Shown here in pieces: positions 7,279 through 13,822 of a stretch of DNA of 14,625 nucleotides (within the stretch, counting starts at the first letter, position 1; the number at the start of each line of letters is the position of its first letter). Source of the DNA: Gammaproteobacteria bacterium (GTDB lineage: Bacteria; Pseudomonadota; Gammaproteobacteria; Steroidobacterales; MnTg04); contig JAPUHG010000064.1 in NCBI GenBank assembly GCA_027297845.1, positions 1 to 14,625 on the forward strand. The letters are read 5' to 3'. The translations under genes were made by a program, and so were the position numbers. The notes beneath the pieces are model-generated. The model saw nothing but the letters and a program-made list of their open reading frames with translations, had not been told where the DNA came from and did no database searches.

Positions 7279-8165
7279 TGCTTGTCATCCCGTTTGCCAT
7301 TTTGCGCGAACATTTGCTCCTTGATTCTGAACAACGAGGAAATGTCCTCATCGCGATATCCTTCATCCAGCAATCTCTGGTAATGCAGCATGGTCATTTC
7401 CACGACCGGTAATTTTATTCCCATGCCGGCGGCCATTTCACGGCAAATCCCTAAGTCCTTTTGGTGTAGTTCGACTTTGAAACCCAGAGGATACTCGCCA
7501 TTCACCATATTCGGTCCACGGTGGCTCAGGAACCAGCAGCCAGCGGCTCCCGCCCCCAAAAGATCGATCAGATCTTCCAGCGGCAGGCCCTGTGCCTTTG
7601 CGAATGCCATGGCTTCAGTCACCGCCTGATTGATCCCCGCGACCATTATCTGGTTGGTCGCCTTGCTTGCCTGGCCCGCGCCGCTTGGGCCCAGATGACT
7701 GATTCTGCCACCGATGGCTTTTAGCACCGGCAATGCCCTGCGGTAAGCGGATTCCTCTCCACCGACCATAATCGCCAATGTGCCGTTGACCGCGCCCTCG
7801 GTACCGCCGCTGACCGGGCAATCCAGGAATGCGATGGAATTGTTCTCCAGCAGGGCCGCGGCTTCCCGGGCCGTCTGTGCGGCGACGGTCGAGCAATCGA
7901 TCACCAAGGCCCCCGCGCGCAGGGATCCGCTGATCTGCCGGCAAAGATCCAGTACGTCCTGGTCGGCCGAAACGCAAAGCACGATGACATCACATTCGGT
8001 AGCCAGGGCTTCCGGCGTCTGCGCATGCAGGCACTGATGTTCGCGCGCAAACGCAGCCGCTTTTTCAGCGCTTCTGTTCCACACGCTATGCAGCAATCCA
8101 TGTCGCTGGAGGTTTGCCGCCATGGGTAGCCCCATGGCGCCCAGCCCGATAAATCCTGTACTCAT
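7275..8165 (-). CDS. NAD(P)-dependent beta-hydroxyacid dehydrogenase (3-hydroxyisobutyrate dehydrogenase family)
   Basis: A 296-residue oxidoreductase of the beta-hydroxyacid dehydrogenase family, whose members include 3-hydroxyisobutyrate dehydrogenase, tartronate semialdehyde reductase and glyoxylate/succinic semialdehyde reductase. The Rossmann motif GFIGLGAMGLPMAANL has GLGAMG at residues 7-12. The substrate-binding motif DCPVSGGTEGAVNGTLAIMV spans about 115-134, and the catalytic Lys168 sits in GAGQASKATNQIMVAG. VWNRSAEKA after the second strand suggests a preference for NADP; this is inference. The substrate cannot be told from sequence. The ATG at 8165 lies 30 bases after speA, and the stop overlaps algZ by four bases. 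If the semialdehyde activity holds, it might deal with products of arginine or polyamine breakdown, but nothing in the sequence proves this. Confidence 0.9.
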   Translation of the reverse strand: MSTGFIGLGAMGLPMAANLQRHGLLHSVWNRSAEKAAAFAREHQCLHAQTPEALATECDVIVLCVSADQDVLDLCRQISGSLRAGALVIDCSTVAAQTAREAAALLENNSIAFLDCPVSGGTEGAVNGTLAIMVGGEESAYRRALPVLKAIGGRISHLGPSGAGQASKATNQIMVAGINQAVTEAMAFAKAQGLPLEDLIDLLGAGAAGCWFLSHRGPNMVNGEYPLGFKVELHQKDLGICREMAAGMGIKLPVVEMTMLHYQRLLDEGYRDEDISSLFRIKEQMFAQNGKRDDKQ

Positions 8166-8195
8166 AAACTAATGGCTTCCGTTAATGACCGTCTG

Positions 8196-10064
8196 CTATT
8201 GGCTGCCAAGATAAGTGCCCGATTCCAGTACTTCCTTGAATTGTTGCAGGTAGCGCGTTTTTTCCTCGTCCGCCAAATCGCTGTCCTGCAGTTTACCCTG
8301 CAACACAGCCAATAGTCCGTCTGCTTCGAAGTGCACGTAACGCAGGACATCTGCCGCGGTATCGGCCGGTTCGGCATGCACCAGCTGGAAGTTGCCATCG
8401 GCGTCTGTTTCGATATCCACCGAATCGGTATCGCCAAAAAGATTGTGCATGTCACCGAGAATTTCCTGATACGCGCCGACCAGGAAGATCCCCACCAGGT
8501 AGTCCTCGTTTTCGGCCAGGTCGTGCACCGCGAGCGTATCGCCAAGACCGGTTCGGTTGATATAGCTGTCTATCCTGCCATCGGAATCGCAAGTCAGATC
8601 GCACAACACGGCGCGCTGGTCGGGATCCTCGGTCAGTCGCTGCAACGGCATGATGGGAAAAACCTGGTTCAGAGCCCAGATGTCCGGGAGTGACTGGAAT
8701 ATCGAAAGGTTGAGGAACAACCGGCGCGCCAGTTTTCCGCGGATTTCGGCGAGCAGATCGGGGTGCAGGTCCGGCGATGCTTCCAGGTGATCGCTCAAGC
8801 GCACGCAGATCAGCCGTTCCAGTTGCTCCGCCACCGATCGTTGCTGCAAATCAATCTGGCCGGTGCTGAATGCATCCACCACATGAGCCATGGCTGCCCT
8901 GACCTGGTCATAGACAGAGGCAAAGTTGCTGTCCGTTATGGCTGTCTTTGCCAATTCGTCCAGCGGCAGCATCGCGGCGGGCAGCGAGCTTGCCGGCGAC
9001 ACAGTCCGCTCAGCCGGCGGGGATTCCTGGTCTGCGACCTGGGTGACCAGCACGGCATGGTGCGCGGTCAGCGCACGGCCGGACTCGGTAAACAGTCCCG
9101 GACAGGGCTGCCCGGCCCGCGCACAACTTTCTGCCACGGTTGTGACGAGGGCCTGGGCGTATTCTCTCAGCCCATAATCGATGGAAAAAACATTGGCGCT
9201 GCCCATACTGTCGTAATTGACACCGAGGCCACCGCCGAGATCCAGCGTGTCAACGGGAAATCCCTGCCCGCGCAACTCCGCATAAAAACGGGTCGCCTCC
9301 TCAACGCCTTGCGCGATATCTTCCAGGCTGGATATCTGCGAACCCAGGTGCACATGCAGGAGTTGCAATGATTCCTCCAGACCGGCGTCCCGTATGCGCT
9401 CCATGGCAGCGAGCATTTTCGAGGCGGAGAAACCAAATTTGGACTTCTCGCCACCGCAATTCTGCCAATGTCCTTTGCTGATACGCGAGAGTCGGGCGCG
9501 CAGGCCAAGCAGCGGGCGGATATTCAAGCGCCGGCTTTCATCGATCAATAAATCCAGTTCCGACAGTTTTTCCAGGACCAGGTAACAGCGATACCCCATG
9601 CGGGTCGCGATCAGAGCCAGGCGTATATAGTCCCGATCCTTAAAGCCGTTGCATACGATGATCCCGGCGGCCGATGAGCTCGCCATCACCGCCATCAGTT
9701 CCGGTTTGCTGCCACATTCGAGCCCCGCACCGGAACAGCTCGCAATCGTCTCGACCACGCTACGCTGCTGGTTGACCTTAATGGGGTAAACCGGATGATA
9801 GGTCGCGGTGTAATCGCAGGCTGCGATTGCGTCGTTGAACGCGTGGTGCAGCGATCCGACGCGATGTTTCAGAATATCGTTGAAGCGCAATAACAATGGC
9901 AGGCCCAGCCCCCGTTCGCCTGCGGCCCGGATGACGTCAGCGAGAACGATGCCCGGTGCCTGGTCGTCAGCGTTTGGCTGAACGATGAACTCGCCATCGC
10001 TACGGACCCGGAAATAGCCTTCGCTCCAATGCGGTACACGATATTGCTGATTGGCATTCACCAA
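8196..10064 (-). CDS. speA: SpeA, biosynthetic arginine decarboxylase
   Basis: SpeA is a PLP-dependent fold-III (alanine-racemase-like barrel) decarboxylase that turns arginine into agmatine, the first step of one route to putrescine and spermidine. At 622 residues it has the family's usual length. Key features are HPVYPIKVNQQRSVVE with the probable PLP Lys96, LGLRARLSRISKGHW, a conserved HVHLGSQ segment, LDLGGGLGVNYD, FTESGRALTAHHAV, ALNQVFPIMPLQRL and the LCDLTCDSDGRID stretch near the active site. The start is probably TTG at 10064, because AAGGA (10072-10076) is seven bases away; GTG at 10061 is next in frame. It is the first gene of the long - strand run and diverges from speE across 128 bases with back-to-back -10 boxes. 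No agmatinase or agmatine deiminase gene is in the window. Confidence 0.97.
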   Translation of the reverse strand: MVNANQQYRVPHWSEGYFRVRSDGEFIVQPNADDQAPGIVLADVIRAAGERGLGLPLLLRFNDILKHRVGSLHHAFNDAIAACDYTATYHPVYPIKVNQQRSVVETIASCSGAGLECGSKPELMAVMASSSAAGIIVCNGFKDRDYIRLALIATRMGYRCYLVLEKLSELDLLIDESRRLNIRPLLGLRARLSRISKGHWQNCGGEKSKFGFSASKMLAAMERIRDAGLEESLQLLHVHLGSQISSLEDIAQGVEEATRFYAELRGQGFPVDTLDLGGGLGVNYDSMGSANVFSIDYGLREYAQALVTTVAESCARAGQPCPGLFTESGRALTAHHAVLVTQVADQESPPAERTVSPASSLPAAMLPLDELAKTAITDSNFASVYDQVRAAMAHVVDAFSTGQIDLQQRSVAEQLERLICVRLSDHLEASPDLHPDLLAEIRGKLARRLFLNLSIFQSLPDIWALNQVFPIMPLQRLTEDPDQRAVLCDLTCDSDGRIDSYINRTGLGDTLAVHDLAENEDYLVGIFLVGAYQEILGDMHNLFGDTDSVDIETDADGNFQLVHAEPADTAADVLRYVHFEADGLLAVLQGKLQDSDLADEEKTRYLQQFKEVLESGTYLGSQ

Positions 10065-10102
10065 TGGCTGGTCCTTTCTCTGGCCGCCTTTCCGGGCGCT
10101 TG

Positions 10103-10117
10103 CTGTCGGGCTGACAG
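10103..10117. repeat. Small inverted repeat at the speA transcript start region
   Basis: CTGTC (10103-10107), GGGCT, GACAG (10113-10117): a perfect 5-bp dyad next to the predicted speA -10 box. It could be an operator half or a hairpin at the very 5' end of the speA mRNA. It is short enough to be chance. Confidence 0.3.
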
Positions 10118-10159
10118 GATTATAGCGAAGGACCGGGGGCCCGGCAGTCTCGTATAATC
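10118..10159. promoter_or_regulatory. Symmetric divergent promoter region of speA and speE
   Basis: GATTATA at 10118-10124 is the reverse complement of TATAATC at 10153-10159, so each strand has a perfect TATAAT -10 box, pointing to speA on the left and speE on the right. Midway lies CCGGG-GG-CCCGG (10133-10144), and its centre coincides exactly with the centre between the two -10 boxes (10138.5). No consensus -35 box occurs at 16-18 bases on either side; the hexamers there are CTGCCG (-) and GGACCG (+). The GC palindrome therefore occupies the spacer of both promoters. Predicted leaders are about 48 bases (speA) and about 28 bases (speE). One dimeric regulator acting on both promoters is a natural reading, but it is inference. 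Confidence 0.6.
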
Positions 10160-10192
10160 AGCGCTCGGTTTGCCGTGGCCTGGAGTGAGGGT

Positions 10193-11050
10193 ATGACGCT
10201 GGACAAGAATTGGTTCGTCGAGATTGCGCCGGAGGCCGGGTTTGCCCAGGCGTTGAAGATCAGGGGGAAACTCCATGAGGAGCAAACGCCGTACCAGAAG
10301 CTCGAGATTTTCGATACCGAGGACTGGGGCCACCTGATGACGCTAGATGGCCTGGTCATGCTGACCGCCAGGGATAATTTCGTGTATCACGAGATGATGA
10401 GCCACCCGCCGGTGATGACCCATCCGGACCCGCGTCGCGTCGCGATAGTCGGTGGGGGCGATTGCGGGACGCTGCGTGAGGTCCTCAGGCACCCGGCAAT
10501 CGAGAAAGTGTTCCAGGTTGAAATCGATGAAGCCGTAACCCGTGCCGCGGAGAAATATTTTCCAGAACTGACCGCAGCAAACGACGATCCGCGCGCGGTA
10601 CTGCTGTTTACAGATGCGATCGAGTGGGTGAAACAGCAGGACCCCGGTTCACTGGATGTGATCATCGTCGACAGTACCGATCCTGTCGGCCCGGCGGTCG
10701 GTCTTTTTGAGCGCGCGTTTTATGCCGATTGCCTGCGCGCGTTGGGTAAGACCGGCGTGCTGGTGCAGCAAAGCGAGTCTCCGTTGATCCACCTGGATAT
10801 TCTCAAGGCGATGCGCGCCGAGATGAAATCGGCCGGCTTCGAGCAGCTGCGTACCTACCAGTTCTGTCAGCCTACTTATCCCACCGGCTGGTGGTCGGCA
10901 ACACTGGCTGGTATCGGTGTGGAGCTGGCGGATTTTCGTGAGCAGGATGCTCGTGAACTGCCATTCGCGGGGCTTTACTACTCGGCGGACATGCACCGGG
11001 CCAGCATGGCGATGCCGCCGTTTATTGCCAGGGCTCTTGCCGATGACTAG
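10193..11050 (+). CDS. speE: SpeE, polyamine aminopropyltransferase (spermidine synthase)
   Basis: SpeE transfers an aminopropyl group from decarboxylated S-adenosylmethionine to putrescine, giving spermidine. The 285 residues have a small N-terminal beta domain (YQKLEIFDTEDWGHLMTLDG) and a Rossmann-like domain. Visible motifs are DNFVYHEMMSHPP, the dcSAM-binding VAIVGGGDCGTLREVLRH (about 83-100), VEIDEAV and DDPRAVLLFTDAIEWV. The active-site loop is IIVDSTDPVGPA with the likely catalytic Asp160. The gatekeeper region reads VLVQQSESP. I chose ATG 10193 because GGAGTGAGG lies just upstream; an in-frame GTG at 10175 lacks this. The nearest TATAAT is at 10153-10158. It diverges from speA, so both ends of the spermidine route sit at one promoter region. 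speD, needed to supply dcSAM, is not in the window. The end is convergent with the DUF4124 gene, 33 bases away. Confidence 0.96.
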   Translation: MTLDKNWFVEIAPEAGFAQALKIRGKLHEEQTPYQKLEIFDTEDWGHLMTLDGLVMLTARDNFVYHEMMSHPPVMTHPDPRRVAIVGGGDCGTLREVLRHPAIEKVFQVEIDEAVTRAAEKYFPELTAANDDPRAVLLFTDAIEWVKQQDPGSLDVIIVDSTDPVGPAVGLFERAFYADCLRALGKTGVLVQQSESPLIHLDILKAMRAEMKSAGFEQLRTYQFCQPTYPTGWWSATLAGIGVELADFREQDARELPFAGLYYSADMHRASMAMPPFIARALADD

Positions 11051-11083
11051 CTCTTGGGTGCTAAGGCCCTGGTAGCTTGCGGG

Positions 11084-11533
11084 CTAATTGCACCACTCGT
11101 CAACGGATGCTTTTGCCTTGGCACGCAGGGCGTCGGTTTCCTCTGAGGAAAGATATTCACGGCCACCGTCCGCGGTCGGCTTGTACAGGCGCGGCGCATT
11201 GTAATAGGTTTCGTACGCTGCCTTCGCCTGTTCGCAATTTGCCTTGGCCAGCGCGCGGTCGTCCTTCTTGTCAGCGCGTTCCTCGCGGTCCACATCAAGG
11301 CGCAGTTGCGCTCCTTTCTGCCGCTCGCGTTCCAGGGCGACCGTTTTCCGGCGTTGTTCAGCGATAGCGGCCCGGTCGGTGGGATGGGACTCGATGTCCA
11401 CCAATACCGCGCCCTCGACTTCGGGGTAGTCACTGTAGTGGACTTCTCCGCCGTCATCCGTCCACATCCAGACTGCGGCGCCGGCGCTGAGCGAAACGCT
11501 CAGTCCAAGCAGAATAATAGCTAGCATTTTCAT
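11084..11533 (-). CDS. Small exported DUF4124 protein
   Basis: A 149-residue protein with a clear Sec signal peptide (MKMLAIILLGLSVSLSAGAA, likely cleaved after AGA or AGAA). The DUF4124 core follows: VWMWTDDGGEVHYSDYPEVE, a small beta fold common in gammaproteobacterial periplasmic proteins. After that comes a highly charged, probably coiled-coil helix at about 54-105 (rich in Arg, Glu, Lys, Gln), then a tail with Tyr-rich YETYYNAPRLYKP. Two cysteines, at about 99 (ANCEQA) and 148 (EWCN, at the very end), could form a disulphide in the periplasm. The function of the family is unknown. The start is well supported by GGAGG at 11544-11548, ten bases before the ATG. It lies 24 bases after glnK on the same strand and is probably co-transcribed with it. 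Confidence 0.85.
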   Translation of the reverse strand: MKMLAIILLGLSVSLSAGAAVWMWTDDGGEVHYSDYPEVEGAVLVDIESHPTDRAAIAEQRRKTVALERERQKGAQLRLDVDREERADKKDDRALAKANCEQAKAAYETYYNAPRLYKPTADGGREYLSSEETDALRAKAKASVDEWCN

Positions 11534-11557
11534 CGTCTTCTCGCCTCCTGGAGCCAG

Positions 11558-11896
11558 TTACAGCGCTTCCACCCCCGTCTCACCGGTCCTGATGCGTATC
11601 GCCTGTTCCAAATCGCTGACAAATATTTTTCCGTCACCGATTTTCCCTGTCCGTGCGACGCTGGTGATGGCCTCAATGACCCTTTCCAGCAATTCCGTCG
11701 AAACCGCCAGTTCGATTTTCATTTTTGGTAGAAAATCAACGACATACTCGGCGCCACGGTAAAGCTCAGTATGTCCTTTTTGGCGCCCGAAACCCTTGAC
11801 CTCCGTCACAGTAATGCCCTGAACCCCAACCTCCGCCAGCGCTTCGCGTACATCATCGAGCTTAAAGGGCTTGATAATGGCTGTTACCATTTTCAT
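11558..11896 (-). CDS. glnK: PII nitrogen-regulatory protein, GlnK type
   Basis: PII proteins are trimeric sensors of 2-oxoglutarate, ATP/ADP and glutamine status; they control ammonium transport, glutamine synthetase adenylylation and NtrB. The 112 residues are full length. IIKPFKLDDVREAL lies near the N-terminus. The T-loop EVKGFGRQKGHTELYRGAEY carries the uridylylation site Tyr51, VVDFLPKMK follows, and the C-terminal signature is TGKIGDGKIFV (83-93). IRIRTGETG is at the end. VT at positions 4-5 and the overall match to Pseudomonas GlnK favour glnK over glnB, as does the ubiK/comM neighbourhood. Unusually, amtB is not next to it. The reading frame is open further upstream, but ATG 11896 is the family start and has GGAG 8 bases away. 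A possible sigma-54 element lies upstream. Confidence 0.95.
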   Translation of the reverse strand: MKMVTAIIKPFKLDDVREALAEVGVQGITVTEVKGFGRQKGHTELYRGAEYVVDFLPKMKIELAVSTELLERVIEAITSVARTGKIGDGKIFVSDLEQAIRIRTGETGVEAL

Positions 11897-11921
11897 TCGA
11901 ATTGCTCCACATCGACAGGGG

Positions 11922-11937
11922 GGCAGTCTAACATCCA
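11922..11937 (-). promoter_or_regulatory. Possible sigma-54 (-24/-12) promoter of glnK
   Basis: On the - strand the sequence TGGATGTTAGACTGCC has the invariant GG and GC separated by ten bases, with T before each, as in the sigma-54 consensus TGGCACG-N4-TTGCW. The positions in between match poorly. Transcription would start near 11911, leaving a leader of only about 15 bases that still contains the GGAG ribosome binding site. glnK genes are commonly under NtrC/sigma-54 control. The match is weak, so this is a candidate only. Confidence 0.3.
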
Positions 11938-11987
11938 CCATGGCGCTGGAAAATGACGCCGGGAACGATAAGCAGCAGGGTAATACC

Positions 11988-12227
11988 ATGGATCCAAAAA
12001 TCATTGACGACCTCGCCAGGCGCATGTCCGAGTCGGTGCCGGAAAGTCTTCGGCATCTGCAAAACGATATGGAGAAGAATTTTCGTGGCGTACTCAGGGG
12101 CGGGCTCGAGCGCCTCGACCTGGTGACGCGAGAGGAATTCGAGGTTCAGCAGGGCGTTCTCGCTCGGACGCGGGAAAAACTGAAGGCGCTGGAGGCAAGG
12201 CTGGCAGACCTGGAAAGCGACTCTTAG
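11988..12227 (+). CDS. ubiK: UbiK (YqiC/BMFP family) ubiquinone biosynthesis accessory factor
   Basis: A 79-residue protein of the UbiK (formerly YqiC, membrane fusogenic/BMFP) family, which helps the UbiJ-containing ubiquinone synthesis complex and binds lipids. The N-terminal part IIDDLARRMSESVPESLRHL is amphipathic. A conserved central block follows (NDMEKNFRGVLRGGLERLDL, then VTREEFEVQQGVL), and a C-terminal coiled coil (TREKLKALEARLADLE) mediates trimerisation. All are typical, and the length is normal. The start at 11988 is supported by AGGG at 11977-11980, seven bases away. The frame stays open upstream with another ATG at 11940, but that one has no ribosome binding site and the family starts with MDPK/MxxxKxxDDL. 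It diverges from glnK across 91 bases and precedes comM, the order seen in Pseudomonas. Confidence 0.93.
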   Translation: MDPKIIDDLARRMSESVPESLRHLQNDMEKNFRGVLRGGLERLDLVTREEFEVQQGVLARTREKLKALEARLADLESDS

Positions 12228-12252
12228 GGAAGCCGTTCTTTCTGCACGATCC

Positions 12253-12268
12253 CGGTCGTTATCGACCG
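12253..12268. repeat. Perfect hairpin between ubiK and comM
   Basis: CGGTCG, TTAT, CGACCG: a perfect 6-bp GC-rich stem with a four-base loop, 25 bases after the ubiK stop and 34 bases before the comM start. TTAATCC follows, not a T run, so termination would be weak at best. It may be a partial terminator, an mRNA hairpin or a protein-binding dyad. Confidence 0.4.
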
Positions 12269-12302
12269 TTAATCCGCTGGGGATATTCTTTAGACTTTGG
12301 CG

Positions 12303-13799
12303 GTGAGTCTGGCCGTCATATTTTGTCGTGGCCTGGAAGGGCTGAGCTCACCACCGGTCAAGGTGGAGGTGTTCCTGTCCGGCGGATTGCCGGCGCTCAA
12401 TATCGTTGGTTTGCCGGAGGCGGCGGTCAGGGAGAGCAAGGACCGGGTAAGGTCCGCATTAAAGAGCACCGGTTTCGAGGTGCCGGCACGCAGGATTACC
12501 GTCAACCTGGCGCCAGCCGATTTGCCAAAGCAGGGTGGCCGCTTCGATCTGCCAATCGCGATAGCGATCCTCGCGGCAACCGGGCAATTGCCTGACAGTG
12601 AACTGCAAAACTACGAGTTGTATGGAGAACTATCGCTGGATGGCTCGATCAGCCATGTACCTGGTCTGCTGCCATCCTTGCTGGCAGCCCGTAATGGCGA
12701 TCGCGAGTTGATAATTCCCACCGCTAACCAGGGCGTCGCGGGGTTGGTTAGCGGCCTGGTAACCCGAACCGCATCCCACCTGTTGGCTGTTTGCGAGCAT
12801 TTCACAGGGAAGGCGCTGCCGCGATGCCCGCCAGCCAGGAATCTGTCGTCTACCGGGCCGGTGCTCGATCTACTCGATGTTCGCGGACAACTGCTGGCCC
12901 GACGGGCACTGGAAATTGCCGCTGCGGGTGGCCACAGCCTGCTGATGATCGGACCGCCGGGCAGCGGCAAGACCATGTTGGCCAGGCGCCTGCCCGGAAT
13001 CCTGCCGAGTCTCAACGACGCAGACGCCCTGGAATGCGCCGCGATCGGGTCGTTGACCCGCAGGGGTTTCAATCTGCACGACTGGAAGCGCAGGCCATTT
13101 CGTTGCCCGCATCACACGGCCTCGGCCGCGGCCCTGGTTGGCGGTGGGCGCGATCCGCAGCCAGGCGAAATCTCCCTGGCCCATCATGGCGTCTTGTTTC
13201 TCGATGAACTTCCCGAATTTCCACGACAGGTTCTGGAGACTTTGCGCGAGCCATTGGAATCCGGGGAGATCTATATCGCAAGAGTGGCGCGGCGGGTGCG
13301 CTTCCCGGCCGGGTTTCAGATGATTGCAGCAATGAACCCTTGTCCCTGCGGTTATCTCGGCGACCCCTCGGGACGTTGTCATTGTAGTGAACAGCTAGTT
13401 GAACGCTATCGACATCGGTTGTCGGGGCCATTGCTGGATCGGCTGGATATCCAGGTACCGGTGCCGAGATTGTCCGTCGAAGAGTTGCAGGGAAAAAACA
13501 TTTCCGAGGAAAGTCGCGCCGTCGCAGACCGGGTCCTGGAAGCTCGTAATGTCCAAATGGAGAGACAGGACTGTCTCAACGCACAGCTGGCGCCATCGCG
13601 AGTAGACGAGTTTTGCCGGCCAGGGAAAAAAGCGGGTGCGCTCCTCAGCGCCGCTATGTCACGTCTGTCGCTATCGGCGAGGGTGTATCACCGCCTGTTG
13701 CGGCTGGCCCGAACCATCGCCGATCTTGAGAACTCCGCCGAACTTGGGCCCGCGCATATAGGCGAGGCGATTACCCTGCGCAGTCTGGATCGCAACTAG
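12303..13799 (+). CDS. comM: ComM/YifB, Mg-chelatase-like AAA+ helicase
   Basis: ComM is a hexameric AAA+ helicase that promotes branch migration during natural transformation; the family is also called YifB. The 498 residues show an N-terminal Lon-protease-fold (ChlI) domain, about 20-140 (VEVFLSGGLPALNIVGLPEA, then ARRITVNLAPADLPKQGGRF). The AAA+ domain has Walker A GPPGSGKT (217-224), Walker B GVLFLDELPEF (about 296-306) and a Cys-rich segment MNPCPCGYLGDPSGRCHC (about 344-361). A C-terminal lid domain ends in GEAITLRSLDRN. Length matches E. coli (506). The start was placed at GTG 12303, because MSLAVIFCRGL aligns with the family start MSL.I..R; a TTG two codons earlier is in frame. The ribosome binding site is weak. 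Presence in the genome does not by itself prove competence. Confidence 0.95.
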   Translation: MSLAVIFCRGLEGLSSPPVKVEVFLSGGLPALNIVGLPEAAVRESKDRVRSALKSTGFEVPARRITVNLAPADLPKQGGRFDLPIAIAILAATGQLPDSELQNYELYGELSLDGSISHVPGLLPSLLAARNGDRELIIPTANQGVAGLVSGLVTRTASHLLAVCEHFTGKALPRCPPARNLSSTGPVLDLLDVRGQLLARRALEIAAAGGHSLLMIGPPGSGKTMLARRLPGILPSLNDADALECAAIGSLTRRGFNLHDWKRRPFRCPHHTASAAALVGGGRDPQPGEISLAHHGVLFLDELPEFPRQVLETLREPLESGEIYIARVARRVRFPAGFQMIAAMNPCPCGYLGDPSGRCHCSEQLVERYRHRLSGPLLDRLDIQVPVPRLSVEELQGKNISEESRAVADRVLEARNVQMERQDCLNAQLAPSRVDEFCRPGKKAGALLSAAMSRLSLSARVYHRLLRLARTIADLENSAELGPAHIGEAITLRSLDRN

Positions 13800-13810
13800 C
13801 AGCATGCTAG
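13796..13810. repeat. Palindrome overlapping the comM stop codon
   Basis: CTAGCA, GCA, TGCTAG: a perfect 6-bp dyad that includes the comM TAG. It lies in the 23-base gap between comM and the convergent phosphoribosyltransferase gene. No T run follows on either strand, so it is not a typical terminator, although no other terminator is visible between these convergent genes. Confidence 0.35.
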
Positions 13811-13822
13811 AACCGTGGCACG

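Noticed and set aside
6742..7383. 213-codon open frame on the + strand opposite the algZ-like gene
   Set aside because: It lies wholly antisense to a gene with clear kinase motifs, has low-complexity Arg/Gln/His composition and no recognisable domain or ribosome binding site. Similar long antisense frames opposite speA (8763-9371) and hemY/hemX (2090-2686) were rejected for the same reason.
10065..10117. Riboswitch or leader peptide upstream of speA
   Set aside because: The predicted leader of about 48 bases is too short for known riboswitches, and no short arginine-rich reading frame is present.
10175..10192. GTG start for SpeE six codons upstream of the chosen ATG
   Set aside because: The ATG at 10193 has a strong GGAGTGAGG just upstream, which would lie inside the coding region if the GTG were used.
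11051..11083. Terminator between the convergent speE and DUF4124 genes
   Set aside because: TAGC/GCTA repeats occur, but I found no GC-rich stem followed by a T run on either strand.
11897..12025. N-terminal extension of GlnK by 43 residues
   Set aside because: The frame is open, but PII proteins begin at MKxVTAIIKPFKL. The family start has a ribosome binding site, and the extension would overlap the divergent ubiK gene.
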